Source: Acanthosepion esculentum
Taxonomy: Eukaryota > Mollusca > Cephalopoda > Sepiida > Sepiidae
Length of the DNA stretch: 64,000 nt
Reading direction: 5' to 3'
NCBI GenBank assembly: GCA_964036315.1
Contig: OZ038511.1
Location: 873,126 to 937,125, forward strand
The stretch's first letter is position 1, and each line of letters opens with the position of its first letter. Position numbers and translations under genes: made by a program. Under the pieces are notes generated by a model. It made no database searches and was not told the DNA's origin. It saw only the letters and a program-made list of their open reading frames with translations. Positions 44,627-55,559 of the stretch are shown in pieces.

Positions 44627-44902
44627 AGTGAGAGTGAAATGGAAAGAATACTCATAGGTATTTGAATAGACATTTTGTTTCTAATTGCATGGTTTTGAAT
44701 ATTAAAAACAGGAACATGATAAAAAAAGAATCAAATCTTATTGCCACCAATGTAACACATGTTTTATGATTCTGAATGATAAATTTCTGGAAAACATTTT
44801 TTTTAATAGAATTGAATTATTAAATTAAAAAAGTTTTTTTCCTTCTATTGTTATAAAATCTTGCTCAGAATTAATAATGGAAACTGAAAAGGCAAATTCA
44901 CA

Positions 44903-46838
44903 CTGCTGTTTGGAAAAGTTGGCACACTATTCAATTAATTTAGACTCCCACCTGCTTACTGGCCCCTGCAATTTTAGACAATAAAAAACAGATCTTGTTC
45001 AAATACTTAATGAGTAGCACTTTGTATAGTGTACTCTTCATAATTATTTAAAAAAAAGTATTTTAAATGCATTGTTTAGTTTTAAGTGTTAAAAGCAATA
45101 TATTTATCATGAAAAACAACATTTTATTGCAATCAGCATAACAAGATAAAAATAAGTGGACAATAGAAAGAACCCCAAAAAGTACTGAAAATAAAGTATT
45201 TGTTTAATATTTTGTTGCAGCCCAGTTTACATTGAGAGGATTTCTTAGTTTTAAGGCATAGTTTCAGTGTATTTAAACAAAGTTTGTTTTCCAAAATTCT
45301 AACAGAAAATTTGTATTTGTTGTCATAATGCTTTTCTGGATGTCATATTATCCCTTGGTAACTTTTAATCTATACGAGTCACCCACACCTGGTCAATAGG
45401 ATTTATGTTTGATCTTAGGGATTGTCAATTTATGGTGCATAACTCCTTTTGCTTTGCTTTTTTTTTCCAAGTTCTACACAGAGTAGAATTAAGTTTTGTG
45501 TCATTATTTCCTTGATAATAAAAGCCACAGTCAGTAAGTCAAAGATGACTTGGTACTGCAGACTTAATCTGAATCTTCTTATACTTTCTACTCTATCCAT
45601 TTTCTCCATTTATCAAGCAGATATCTCGAAGAGCTTCCGTAGAAAAGCAACCCCAGATCATAGCACTGCCTCCACCAAGTTTAATAGATAGGATAATGCT
45701 CTGCAAATAATATCACTCCTTTCTTTCTCTTTACCAAATCCCTTTGATTAAATGAAAACAGTTCAAATTTGAATTTGTTCAAAGAACTTCTTTTCTTCTG
45801 CTCAGTGATCCATTTTCTGCATAATTTAAATCATTTAGTTTTGTGCTTTCTCTTTAAGAAGGATTTTTTTGACTCCAACACTTCAAGATTATCCAAATGT
45901 TATTAGTAATTTAGAAGCAGTTAACATGGAAATTTTTTATGGTCTGATTGCATGGAGTTTGTTTCTTAATAAAACTCATGAGTAAATTATTTCCTATTCA
46001 TCAGACGGAAGACTTTTTGCATTTCACAATGTTTCTTTATTCTTTCTTTATTGCAAAATTTCAGGACAAATTAAATTAAATTTTAAAATTTATTAGACTT
46101 AAATAAGTATCTATAAAAAAATGTAATTTTGTCACAAATTGGTGTCAATCTTTGGAGCTAAGAATTTAACAAAACTTCACCAAAAATATAATTAAATTAT
46201 TTACACATGGAAGTCTTACAAACCAGTACATTTATGCTATAGTTGCAAGTACAGTCAAAAAACAGAGTTTGTATTTTTTCCATGTCATATTTTTGGCAGT
46301 TAAATTCCAAATTTGTTATCTTAGATTAATAAGGATCCAATAAGATTTTTTAAAGTTAAATATCAAATTTAATTTTAACTGTACACAAAAGTAATTTTCT
46401 TATTTCTCTCTCCTCCACATGAAATTGTAAGAGATAAGTTAGACTTTCCATCATGTTTTTTAGTTACTGTGAAATATAAGAGATGTTCAGAGTAAATATA
46501 GTGGTTTGTTGAAAGGAACAATGGCTAAGTTAGTGAATGCTACTATTAAAGAAAGAAAAGATCAGCACTTTCCTTGCTTTCAAATTTTTGCCTTGTGTCA
46601 TATTGTTCTGATAGTTTTGTAAAAGCATCGATAAAAATAAACCAAAACATAGTTTCTTTATTCAAATAATTATGAGCAGTACTTTCTATAGGGTCTTGCT
46701 CATAAGTACATAAACAAGCATAAATTTTACTTTTTTTGTTTAGGACTGCAAGTGAGCCCTTGAGGATTTTAAACTGGTCGTTCATTGGGGAGTGGCATAT
46801 TATATAATAGTATGGCAACTCTTCCAAACAGCATCGTC
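44903..46838 (-). mobile_element. Tc1-family transposon fossil, large
   Basis: Left end CTGCTGTTTGGAAAAGTTGG CACACTATT (from 44906) and right end, on the minus strand, ATGCTGTTTGGAAGAGTTGC CATACTATT (from about 46836) agree at about 24 of 29 positions. The 1.9-kb span contains degraded transposase on the minus strand (about 45150-45900). The terminal TA duplication is no longer recognisable. It is older than the Tc1 copy at 33.1 kb. Confidence 0.75.
45150..45900 (-). pseudogene. Tc1-family transposase remnant
   Basis: Minus strand, shifting frames: VLFTNSNLNCFHLIKG-like (family VLWSDESKFELFG), then LSIKLGGGSAMIWGCFSTEA, matching the KHGGGSVMVWGCFS block, then DCGFYYQGNNDTKLNSTLCR TW, which corresponds to FQQDNDPKHTS with the second Asp disturbed, then NPIDQVWV matching NPIEHLWD. 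Numerous stops. The GGGSAMIWGCF block is the most diagnostic. Confidence 0.75.
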
Positions 46839-47102
46839 AGTTTATTTTTTCAGTTTCTTCCATCAATTCTGAGCAAAATTTTTTAACAATAAAAAAAATT
46901 CATTTAATAATTTAATTTTATTGAAAAAAACAATTTTCCAAGCATTTTTCATTTAGAAAAATAAAACATGACAAAATATATGACTTTTTACATTGAATAC
47001 AATAAAATTTGGTTCTTCTTGAATCTTGTTCCTTTTTTTAACTTTCAAAACCATGTAATTAGTACCAAAATGTATGTTTTTCCTTTGAATACCTATCAGT
47101 AC
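46839..47102. other. AT-rich spacer
   Basis: No gene seen. Confidence 0.4.
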
Positions 47103-47122
47103 TATACACACACACACACACA

Positions 47123-47178
<56 letters not shown>
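47103..47178. repeat. (CA)n(TA)n compound microsatellite
   Basis: About 9 CA units, a short break and about 25 TA units. Confidence 0.95.
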
Positions 47179-47179
<1 letters not shown>

Positions 47180-47578
47180 TCAACTGTTGCCCATCATATG
47201 ACTGTTTTAATATTGGAAAATTTTTTTAAATATTTGCCATTGTAAATAATATTACATTTTATCACTTTTGGTGGTCTATGCTTCAGTTAGTCTATCAGAT
47301 TCAGAAATTTAAATTTTTTTTCATCACATATAAGAAAAGAAAACAGGCTCAAAATTCACTTGATCTTGACTGTAAACAAATACTTGGTGTTAGCTTTGTG
47401 GTGTTCAAAGCAACAGATTTAATTATATATATATACATATATATATATGGTGATTTTGACATGTTTTCGATGTAATATCCTAAAATAAATAATATTGCTC
47501 TACTTTGTATTGAGCGCTTTTTAAATTAAATGTTAAAAATGTTGGAATTGTATTCTATTAGTTTTCATCTTACCTGGA
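47179..47578. other. AT-rich spacer
   Basis: No gene seen; a short TATATATACATATATATA at about 47424-47448. Confidence 0.4.
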
Positions 47579-47602
47579 TATATATATATATATATATAAA
47601 TA
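47579..47602. repeat. (TA)n at Tc1 end
   Basis: TA run that ends TAAATA at the left border of the Tc1 fossil. Confidence 0.9.
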
Positions 47603-48843
47603 CACTGATGAAAAATAAAATTACAGTTCTCTGAAAGACACTGTTGGTTTTAACCTTGGTACAGTATAGTCTGATTAAATCTTCAAAAGTTTTCAGCTAT
47701 TTTGTGACACAATAACAGTCATATTTACATTGTTTATATTTGAGCTTTTAGACAGTGATGCATGTTGTGATAAGTTTTAGTGTGGTAAAAGAGTTCAAAG
47801 CAAACACTTGTCCTATCATGTAGCTGTATACATACATCCTTTGTTTAATTACTATCATTTTGTGAGGTTGGATTGTGGGCCTTTAGTGAGATATTCATTT
47901 CAGAGAATTACTGTGCATGCTGAATGTGATTTGTTAGTGGTACTTGAATGTTGGCAAAAGTGTTCAAAATAACATTTTTTATACCTATCAACCAGATTCT
48001 GAACTGCAAGAGATGATCAACAAGATCAATGCATTATAAGGGCAGTCATGGCAGACTGCATGGCATTCACTGCACAGATTAGTGCAAATACGGCCCCAGG
48101 AATGTCAACACTGACTGTTGGAAATAATTTACTTGCAGCAGAACTACAAGTACATGTTACTTTTCGCTAGATTTCTACTTGTGTTTCAACACTATCTTGC
48201 ATATTTCCACTGATGTTAGGAGAGAATTGGGAAATTGAATGGTGCTCTGAAGTGTTCAGTAATAAGAGCAGGTACTGCTTACATGTCTAATTTAGACCTG
48301 GGGAATAGCATCATTCATGACACAGAGGTCAGACCCTTGGTATCATAGTATGAGGTACTATAATTTACAACTCTCACTCATCATTGTTGAACAGCATTAT
48401 CAACAACCAGAAAACTCTTCAACCTGTTCTACATTAAGGAAGTGATGTGTGTTGTAAAAGTTGTTTGAAAATATCCCTAGCTGGTATGATTGCCAGACAT
48501 GTTTCCATGAAACATCTATGAGAAATGTTAGAATGATGCCTGACTCATTCTGTTAACCCACCTACAACTCTTGTTGTATTGCATCAAAAGTTGCAAGAGA
48601 CATATAATAGTGTATCACTGGAAGGTATTCACATATGATCATATGCATGTGTGAGAGGCTATAAAATCTTGATGCCCAAGGAGGATATACATTTGTTCTA
48701 TTGATAGATTCTTTATTCTGAAACCAGTGTACATAATAATCTGTTTATGTGATCACTTCCTGCAATCCAATTAGCTGTATGTTTAATCTTGAGTACATTG
48801 AAGCAAATATTCATGGGTGTTGTAATTTTATTTTCTCTCAGCT
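47603..48843 (+). mobile_element. Tc1-family transposon fossil
   Basis: 1.24 kb between TA dinucleotides (47601-47602 and 48844-48845). The left end CACTGATGAAAAATAAAATTACA matches the right end read on the minus strand (AGCTGAGAGAAAATAAAATT ACA). A degraded transposase lies on the plus strand at about 47980-48700. The left flank is (TA)n. Total length fits a standard Tc1 element that has suffered a small internal deletion. Confidence 0.75.
47980..48700 (+). pseudogene. Tc1-family transposase remnant
   Basis: Plus strand, three frames. AVMADCMAFTAQISANTAP and NVNT/LTVGN belong to the second HTH. GENWEIEWCSEVFSNKSRYC LHV corresponds to W--VEWS-VVFSDESRFCLH, with the catalytic Asp replaced by Asn. 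GTIIYNSHSS matches WGAISYNSRS. RHVSMKHL corresponds to SPDMSPIEHLW. VNPPTTLVVLHQKLQETYNS and a CVRGYKIL-like end finish the protein. Part of the region between the second and third acidic residues is missing. Inactive. Confidence 0.7.
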
Positions 48844-48845
48844 TA

Positions 48846-48998
48846 TCTGCACAGAATATATGTATTTTCATACAGATAAATAAATCAAATTGGGTTATGG
48901 TTAAAAAAAAAAAAAAAAAAGAAAAGAAATAGTTTTACAAACTTTTAACCAGTGAAGAGAATTTTGTTCTCACTGTGTGGTTTACTATTTTGGTAATG
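48846..48998. other. Spacer with 18-A run
   Basis: Poly-A run at about 48903-48920; no gene. Confidence 0.5.
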
Positions 48999-49010
48999 TA
49001 AACACAGTCA

Positions 49011-49321
49011 TGGAAGCATGGTAGAGTAATGGATAGCAGCTCGGATTAAGAAATCGGAGAGCCAAGTTCAAATTCCACTCAGATCCATTACATTCACTTA
49101 CATGCTAATACACATGGGCAAGGTATGAATCCTCTTCTTCTCCCCCCAGCTTAAATAGGTAAATAACAGGACAGACTGGGTTCTATAGCCTTGGATGGCA
49201 ACTGGTCTACCGCAGAAAGAAATGGCAACCTACTGCAGGGGAAAAAATCTGCCTTGTTAGACATTTATTGAAAGATACATGATCACCTAAGCGTGTATCA
49301 CGCATGGTACATAACTGACTG
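49011..49321 (+). mobile_element. tRNA-derived SINE (short form)
   Basis: A 311-bp SINE between copies of AAACACAGTCA (49000-49010 and 49322-49332, perfect 11 bp). Head: GTAGAGTAATGGATAGC, B-box-like GTTCAAATTCC (49066-49076). The middle block is shared with the SINE at 22 kb up to GGATGGCAACTGGTCT (about 49208). The 3' part then differs completely from that copy (CAACCTACTGCAGGGG, CTTGTTAGACATTTATTG). It is more diverged from a functional B box than the 22-kb copy. Confidence 0.85.
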
Positions 49322-49332
49322 AAACACAGTCA

Positions 49333-49629
49333 ATACCTTCACACATACCCCCATATGTATAGATAGAAATATATTTTAGTCAAAAGAACAGAGACAATGT
49401 TTAAAACAAATCTCTGTCACAGTAATGAAAAGAGTACCGGGTGCAGTGTTTCTTATTTAAGGAGTGTCTTAAACCCCTACTCCCACGGACCCCACCCCTC
49501 TCCTGTTTATTCTGAATTGCCTGAAGATCAAATATGATCGTTTTGGGAGTTGGTCACGTGACTAAATGTACACTTTTTTTTTACCATTAAACTATAAATT
49601 ACCTTCTGGCTTTTCTCAGGCTAGGGTCT
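49333..49629. other. Spacer
   Basis: No gene seen. Contains a C-rich stretch (ACCCCTACTCCCACGGACCC at about 49473). Confidence 0.4.
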
Positions 49630-49985
49630 TGTTGAGAGAAAATAGAGTAGTAAATAGAAAGAGATAAAAAGGAGAAAGTAGAAGACAGAGAGAGAGGGGG
49701 TCAGACAGACACTAGGAGTAAAAGTAAAGAAAGTTTGTTTTTACAGTGGGGGTGCGGATAGACGGAGTAGAGGGACAGTCAGAGGGTTAAAGAAAGAATC
49801 TTAGAATAAGATACCATTTCCTTAGCTTAGGTCCTAGTGGGTCCATTGGATGGAGTTCAGTGGGGAGGGGGGGGACAAACAAGTCAGAAAAGAACTATTT
49901 GGGTTGTAAAGGCAGTCTAACCAAAAGGTTTTTTACCTTTCATTTTTTTCTTACTGAAACGAGAAAGAAATGAAGAGAAGCAAAG

Positions 49986-50017
<32 letters not shown>

Positions 50018-51690
50018 AGAATGAATGAATGAAAAGAAAGCTGAAATAATTCTCGGCAAGAGATAAGCATTGGAAAATAACTAAGAGGATTATGGGAAAT
50101 TAAAAAGAAGAAATGGAAGCCAACCAAAAATAAAAAAAAAAACGAGAAGAAAAGATGAAAATTAAACACGTGAGAAAGTTAGTTTGAATAAAAAAAAAAA
50201 AAAATATTGATAGATAAAATATTTACATTACTTTATTACAGATTTTACAAGTAGATGAATTTATAATAACTAAAATTAAAATTTAAACGGCTTATGTTGT
50301 TAAACAGAAACTTATTGGTAGTTTTGAACTTTTGATTAAGTAAGACCTGACACCAAGAGATGGTAAGCTTGCTCGTATGGTAAAAGTAAAACTCACTGTG
50401 ATAGATAGAGAGAAAAGAAAATTGGGTAAAAACAAAACAAAAATAAACAAACGATAGAAAAATATAGAAATGAGAACCTATTGTTAAAAAGCTCACTAAA
50501 TCAAAGGAAATGGATAAAAGAAAAATTGAGCCAAGATGAAAGAAAGGAGAAAGGAATAAATTAAAAAAAAAGAAAAATACAAAGAAAAATGATAATTAAC
50601 TGAAACCAAAGGAAAAATAAATGAATAAAGAGCAAAACTCAAAATGAAGAAAAAGTGAAGAATGAGAAAGTAAAAATGAATTACGAATAAAAATATAAAT
50701 AAAAATCTTGAAGGAAATAAAAGTGAAAAATGGAAAAATGGGTGAAAAGAAAAGTATGAATGAATGAGATGAAAAAAAAAGTATTTTTGTCTATGAGCAA
50801 TATGTTGTAAATAGTGAAAAAAAAAGAAATTAAAGAAAGAATGAAGTAAAGAAATGATAGAAATTTAAAAAGAAATATTCTAAAATAAATAAAAATGTTG
50901 AAAGAATTGAACGAAAAACCTTAGAAAAGGCGGAAATAAGATTGAAGAAGTCAGTTGGATTGGAAGGGACGATAAAAAAGGCATCAGGTTCAGAATTGAA
51001 GGATGAGGGGACAGAAGAGAGGAAGAGGAAGAATGGAATGAAGGCTGGGGAGGAGGAGAAGTTTTTTAGCGAAGAAATAAGGAATGAATTTTGAAGAAAC
51101 AGAAAAGAAAAAACGAGAATGAATAAAAATACTAGTTTTACTTCAGCGAACGAAATCAAAATGAACAGAAGGGATTTTTACACGAAAAAATTATTAAGGT
51201 AAGAATCCGATAAAAGAAAATGAGAGAGAAAGAAAGACAGAAAGAAAGAAAAAAATCAAAAATAAAGGAAAGAGAATGAAAACTTGAAGGAAAATGTTAT
51301 AAATGCTAAAGAAATAAACTGAAAACAAACAATTATGAAGAAAAGAAATGACCTGAAAGATTGTGTTGTGAAAACAGAAAAAACAAGAAGAAAAATAAAT
51401 CGAAAATAAAAATTGAAATGAAAAAGAAATGATTAAAGTAAGTTAAACAAACCAAAAAACAAATGAAAGAAAAAGATTAAGAAGAAAAATGAAAAATATA
51501 GTTTTTGAAATAAATCGATAATTATAAAAGAAAAAAAGGCAAATTAAAACTTTGAAAGACGAGTAAGAGAAAGAAGAAAGGAAAAAGAAAGAAGTTGAAC
51601 AAAAAAATATCAATCATAAAAATAAAATATAAAATGGAAAAAGAAACGAAGAAAAATGAACTATTGTAGAATTAATGAAAGATTTAAAAC
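49630..51690. repeat. Two-kilobase purine-rich region (plus strand)
   Basis: From about 49630, and most strongly from 50470 to 51670, the plus strand is dominated by A and G in irregular GAAAA/AAGAAA/GGAAAA units, with very few C and T runs. It includes (CA)n at 49984-50013. Open frames on the minus strand (72-109 codons, Phe/Leu/Ser-rich) are translations of this bias. Strand asymmetry switches abruptly near 51690. Confidence 0.85.
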
Positions 51691-52090
51691 CTTTTGTTTT
51701 TCCTTTGTTGTTTTTTAATTTACCAGTATCTTGAATCTTTTGCAAAGAAGAGCTTCCACCCCCAAATCTTAGATTTTTATTTTTTTTATCTGAATAGTAA
51801 ATCCCTTTTCCCCCTTCTTTTATTAGTCTTTATTCTGGGCTTCTTGTAGATATCGGCATCGAACGTCTTTGGAACCACCTGATTCTCTCGTTCATTCCTG
51901 CAGAGAGAGAAAGAGAAAAGAAGTCTGCGAGGCTGGTCTCATCTTCTCTTGTTTCTACTGCTGCTTTCTTCGGACTCAAGAAACTTCTTTCTTTCCTTCC
52001 ATTCCATTTACTCTTCTTCTGAATTCTTTCATTTCGAACTCGATTCTTCTCTCTTTTACTACTCTTCTTTATAATCTTTTTTCAATCTAG
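51691..52090. other. Pyrimidine-rich segment before candidate promoter
   Basis: The plus strand becomes T/C-rich (TTCTTCTTT-type units), with CpGs around 51850-51950 that are otherwise rare in the window. A 73-codon frame here has no ATG and is not supported as a gene. It may be part of a promoter or a 5' leader. Confidence 0.45.
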
Positions 52091-52483
52091 AGAGAGATGA
52101 AGAACAGATTATATAACCTTTGTTTTCCATGCAACACAGCAGCACTTTTACTCCCCCCTCGCCAAAGAAAAACAAACAAACCTAGAAAAGGAAAGAGATT
52201 TACACACCGGTTCAATCGTTGATCGAAAGAAAAAGACATATTTACAGGTAGTAACAACAAAAAAGCAAAACAAACATCAACAACTCGTATCCGCGAGACA
52301 CACGCACACACGTTCTTCTAGACACACAAAAACACGTAAAAACTTCGCCAAGGAAAACACATGTGCTTCGCCTCATATTTTCTTTGTCTCTCTCCTTCTC
52401 TAGCTTATTGAATAATTCTCATCTCTTTATTTCGTTTTCTTCTTTTTTCTTAATCCCTTTGTCTTTAAATTTCTCCCGCATTT

Positions 52484-52522
52484 TATAAAAGTAAAACTAA
52501 ACTCCCTTTTAAAAAGTCACTG
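52484..52522 (+). promoter_or_regulatory. Candidate core promoter (TATA box + initiator-like)
   Basis: TATAAAAG at 52484-52491 lies about 30 bases upstream of GTCACTGTT (about 52516-52524), an initiator-like sequence. It is in front of a CpG-richer stretch that ends in a Kozak ATG and a splice donor. TATA-like strings are common in AT-rich DNA, so the call rests on the whole arrangement. Confidence 0.4.
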
Positions 52523-53276
52523 TTTGTCCCCCTCTTCACACCACTTTCTACATGTGGTTCCGAAACACATGTATTGTAGAAAGACAACACGTTTTGTTGT
52601 GTAATATTAACAAACTCTTTCTCCGTGTCTTTTAGACTAGTAGATTTAATATTTATCTAATATACAGGAAGAAGAATAAACTTCAAGTTCATTCACAGAG
52701 AAAACTTTTCCATGCGCCATCTGTCATATTCTTCAAATAACACACACACATACACACGACGAAAGTAAATAAATTGAAGCCCACATCTCGGAAGACTAAC
52801 AGACAAGAAGCTCAATCACTTCGATATATACTTTGTAACTAAAAAGGTCTTAATGAAGTGAAACTAGTAGAAATTTAAAGCTACCGGTTCTTTTGGTTGC
52901 GTCCTCTCTGCTAAGGTTTTCTCTCCGCAAGAAGGGGAGGGGCTTTGGCGACTGAGTTCGACCACCATCCCTCCATCCATCAGCAGGCGGCAAACTCTTA
53001 CCCTGACCGTTTCTCCAGCCTAGTCCTCAGTTTGGTTTTCCACTGATTAGCACCAACTTCGCCACCATTCCAAATCACCATCACAACAACAAACACATCA
53101 ACTGCAACAACAACAACAACAACAATCAACACAACATAAAGAAAACAACAGTTCGACGACAGTGAAATGAAGGCACCCACATTGTATCTGTGTGCCTGGT
53201 AAATCGAGTGGACATGTCTTTTTGACACACACGCCAGCAGACTTTTACGACAGACTACCAGCATGGAAGAACCAGG
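52517..53276 (+). other. Candidate first exon of a host gene (5' UTR and first codons)
   Basis: Unlike the rest of the window, about 52900-53276 is balanced in GC, contains many CpGs (GGCGACTGAGTTCGACC, GTTCGACGACAG) and (CAA)n, a common 5' UTR texture. The ATG at 53263 has a strong context (A at -3, G at +4: AGCATGG). It is followed by four codons (E, E, P, G/split) and CAGG|GTAGGT, a good splice donor with GT at 53277-53278. Reading on without splicing meets TAG at once, so the intron is required. The protein cannot be named from five residues; downstream exons are not visible in the window. Confidence 0.45.
53104..53132. repeat. (CAA)n microsatellite
   Basis: About 9 CAA units inside the candidate 5' UTR. 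The Val-rich minus-strand frame across it is an artefact. Confidence 0.9.
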
Positions 53277-53515
53277 GTAGGTACACAAAACTATTCAATT
53301 TTGCTTCCATCTTTATACAGACGAGCATGATTTTTTTCTTTTCAACCAAATATCTCTTGTTCTTGTACATGTGCTTATATATATATATATATATATATAC
53401 ATACATACATACATACAGTTATACAAACATTCAGCATTAATACAAACTCACTTGCATATGCATTCCTTGGAGTAAACTTTTTTTTAGCAGTATTGATTTA
53501 GAGATGAATACATGT

Positions 53516-53551
<36 letters not shown>

Positions 53552-54024
53552 GTGTGTGTGATTTTTAACTCTTTATACAAAATCTGACACACACATTGAT
53601 ATGTCACTATATATACACATACTAACAGACTCATTTATTTTATTTATATGCCATATGATCACATTCTGTCATAGGTACAAAAGAGACAAATTTTATCTCT
53701 ACACAATGTTCCACTGCTTTCACAAATTAATGAATGTCGATAAACATTGTTATATATAAAAATTAAAACATACCATATAAATAAAATTTATATCACATGT
53801 AAACTAAGTGTCATAAAAAGAGAAATGTGTATGTATGTAAACCCATGTGTATATGGTTTTATCCTGACATATATCCAGGCACACTTACATATAAATACCT
53901 GCACATATATACATAGATATTTCTCTAAAAATATACATAGTTATTATACAGCTATGAAGTCTCCAGTTACAAATAAAACAGAGAAGCATATATTTTTGCA
54001 TGCATTTGTTACTATATGTATGAA

Positions 54025-54063
<39 letters not shown>

Positions 54064-54998
54064 CTGCAAAGGATTCCTCACAGGTTTGTGGTTATCCAAT
54101 CACAGTATTTGAAAACACCTGTTAATAAGTTTATTTTTTCAGATGCAATGATAGATTTTTGTAAATTTATATAAAAAGCCCTGCTGATTATCATACACAG
54201 TGTAAGGTATAAATACAGACTAGTCCTTGTACATATATACTTAATATTGATATGCATATAGACAATGTATGTGAATATATATTTACTTTTAAATAATGTA
54301 CTCTAAGCTAAGCTACAATGAAGATACATATATGCATATGCGCATATATATATAAAAACTACTTTCTTTGACACGCGCACACACACACACATTTATACAT
54401 GAAGATATATCTATAGAGAGAAAGACTGATTTATAGGAATTGAATACTTAAGTATATAAACACTATGTACTAATGCATTCATAGCCCTCTTAATATCTAC
54501 TATATCTTTTTACATATGATGAGAAATGTCTGTTGAAGAGATACAGAAGTTGAGTGGTGAATTCATTTATATTCATGTATCTCACTTTAGTTTTGATTCT
54601 GTACAAATAGCTTATTTAAATTTTCTTTACAATGATTACTACCTATCTATTTAGGTATATAGGTATGTGCCTATTAATATTTAATCATACATTTCTTTTA
54701 GTATATATGTTTGTAGTACTTTTCTCATGTAAGATATAGATTAAATCCACATTATTTCCAATTGAATATATGCACATGTGCATAGTTTACAAGAAAGTGC
54801 ATATGTAAATAATTTGCATACAGTCTATACAAATGAAATATATATGTGGATGTATGTACCTATATATTTGTGTGCTGAAAAGTTATCAGCCTCACTTCCC
54901 AAAATCAGTATTCTGATCTTCAACAAAGAAATACTAATTTTGGAAAGAGGTTTGGGCTGAGTACCACTTGCACATATCTTTTGCTTACTTATACCTAA

Positions 54999-55000
<2 letters not shown>
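53277..55000. other. AT-rich DNA with several (TA)n tracts
   Basis: No gene seen; possibly the first intron of the candidate gene. (TA)n tracts at about 53378-53400 (then CATA units), 53520-53547 and 54028-54061, plus short CA runs near 54373. Confidence 0.55.
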
Positions 55001-55002
<2 letters not shown>

Positions 55003-55052
<50 letters not shown>

Positions 55053-55058
55053 TCCTTT

Positions 55059-55100
<42 letters not shown>

Positions 55101-55105
55101 CGTTT

Positions 55106-55152
<47 letters not shown>
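55003..55152. repeat. (CA)n and (TA)n compound microsatellite
   Basis: CA run at 55007-55042, then TA runs at about 55063-55098 and 55110-55152 separated by two copies of TATTCC(T/G)TTTCT(C/T)A. Confidence 0.95.
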
Positions 55153-55155
<3 letters not shown>

Positions 55156-55198
55156 TTGTATATTCCTTATATATATATATAAAAATGAGATATAAAAA

Positions 55199-55514
55199 TT
55201 TATATATCAAGAACAATTTTAGATAAATCTATGACAAAGTGTAAAAGTTTTTCATGTGTCACATTCCATCCTTTAGGACTTCAATGGACTAAAGTGATGT
55301 TTCCATTGATGTAACTACACATGTGCATGAAGGAGTGGGGGATACCGAAAAGTTTATCTGAAACATATACTTAAAAAAAAAAATTTAATTTCAAATTTTC
55401 AGTATCCCCTCCTCTTCTTGTACATCCCTAGCTGTATCAACGTAAACATTGCTTTAGTTTAATGAAGTCCCAAAGGGCAAAATGCATCACACAAAAAAAC
55501 TTTTTCCACTTCAT

Positions 55515-55556
<42 letters not shown>
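55199..55556. repeat. Foldback repeat family F2, two-armed copy
   Basis: An inverted repeat with arms of about 110 bp (about 55240-55365 and 55395-55512). The left arm has ATCCTTTAGGACTTCAATGG, ACTAAAGTGATGTTTCC and GTGGGGGATACCGAAAA. The right arm, read on the minus strand, has GCCCTTTGGGACTTCATTAA, ACTAAAGCAATGTTTAC and GAGGGGATACTGAAAA. A (TA)n tract follows at 55521-55556, and TA-rich DNA precedes it. No coding content. Confidence 0.8.

Positions 55557-55559
<3 letters not shown>

Noticed and set aside
46546..46827. A 93-residue minus-strand host protein
   Set aside because: It overlaps the right inverted repeat and leader of the Tc1 fossil at 44.9-46.8 kb and has no recognisable domain.
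50830..51159. Minus-strand Phe/Leu/Ser-rich 109-residue protein
   Set aside because: It is a consequence of the purine-rich plus strand; no motif and no start context.
52998..53288. Minus-strand 96-residue Val-rich protein
   Set aside because: The Val run is the (CAA)n tract read backwards; the plus strand offers a better 5' UTR explanation.
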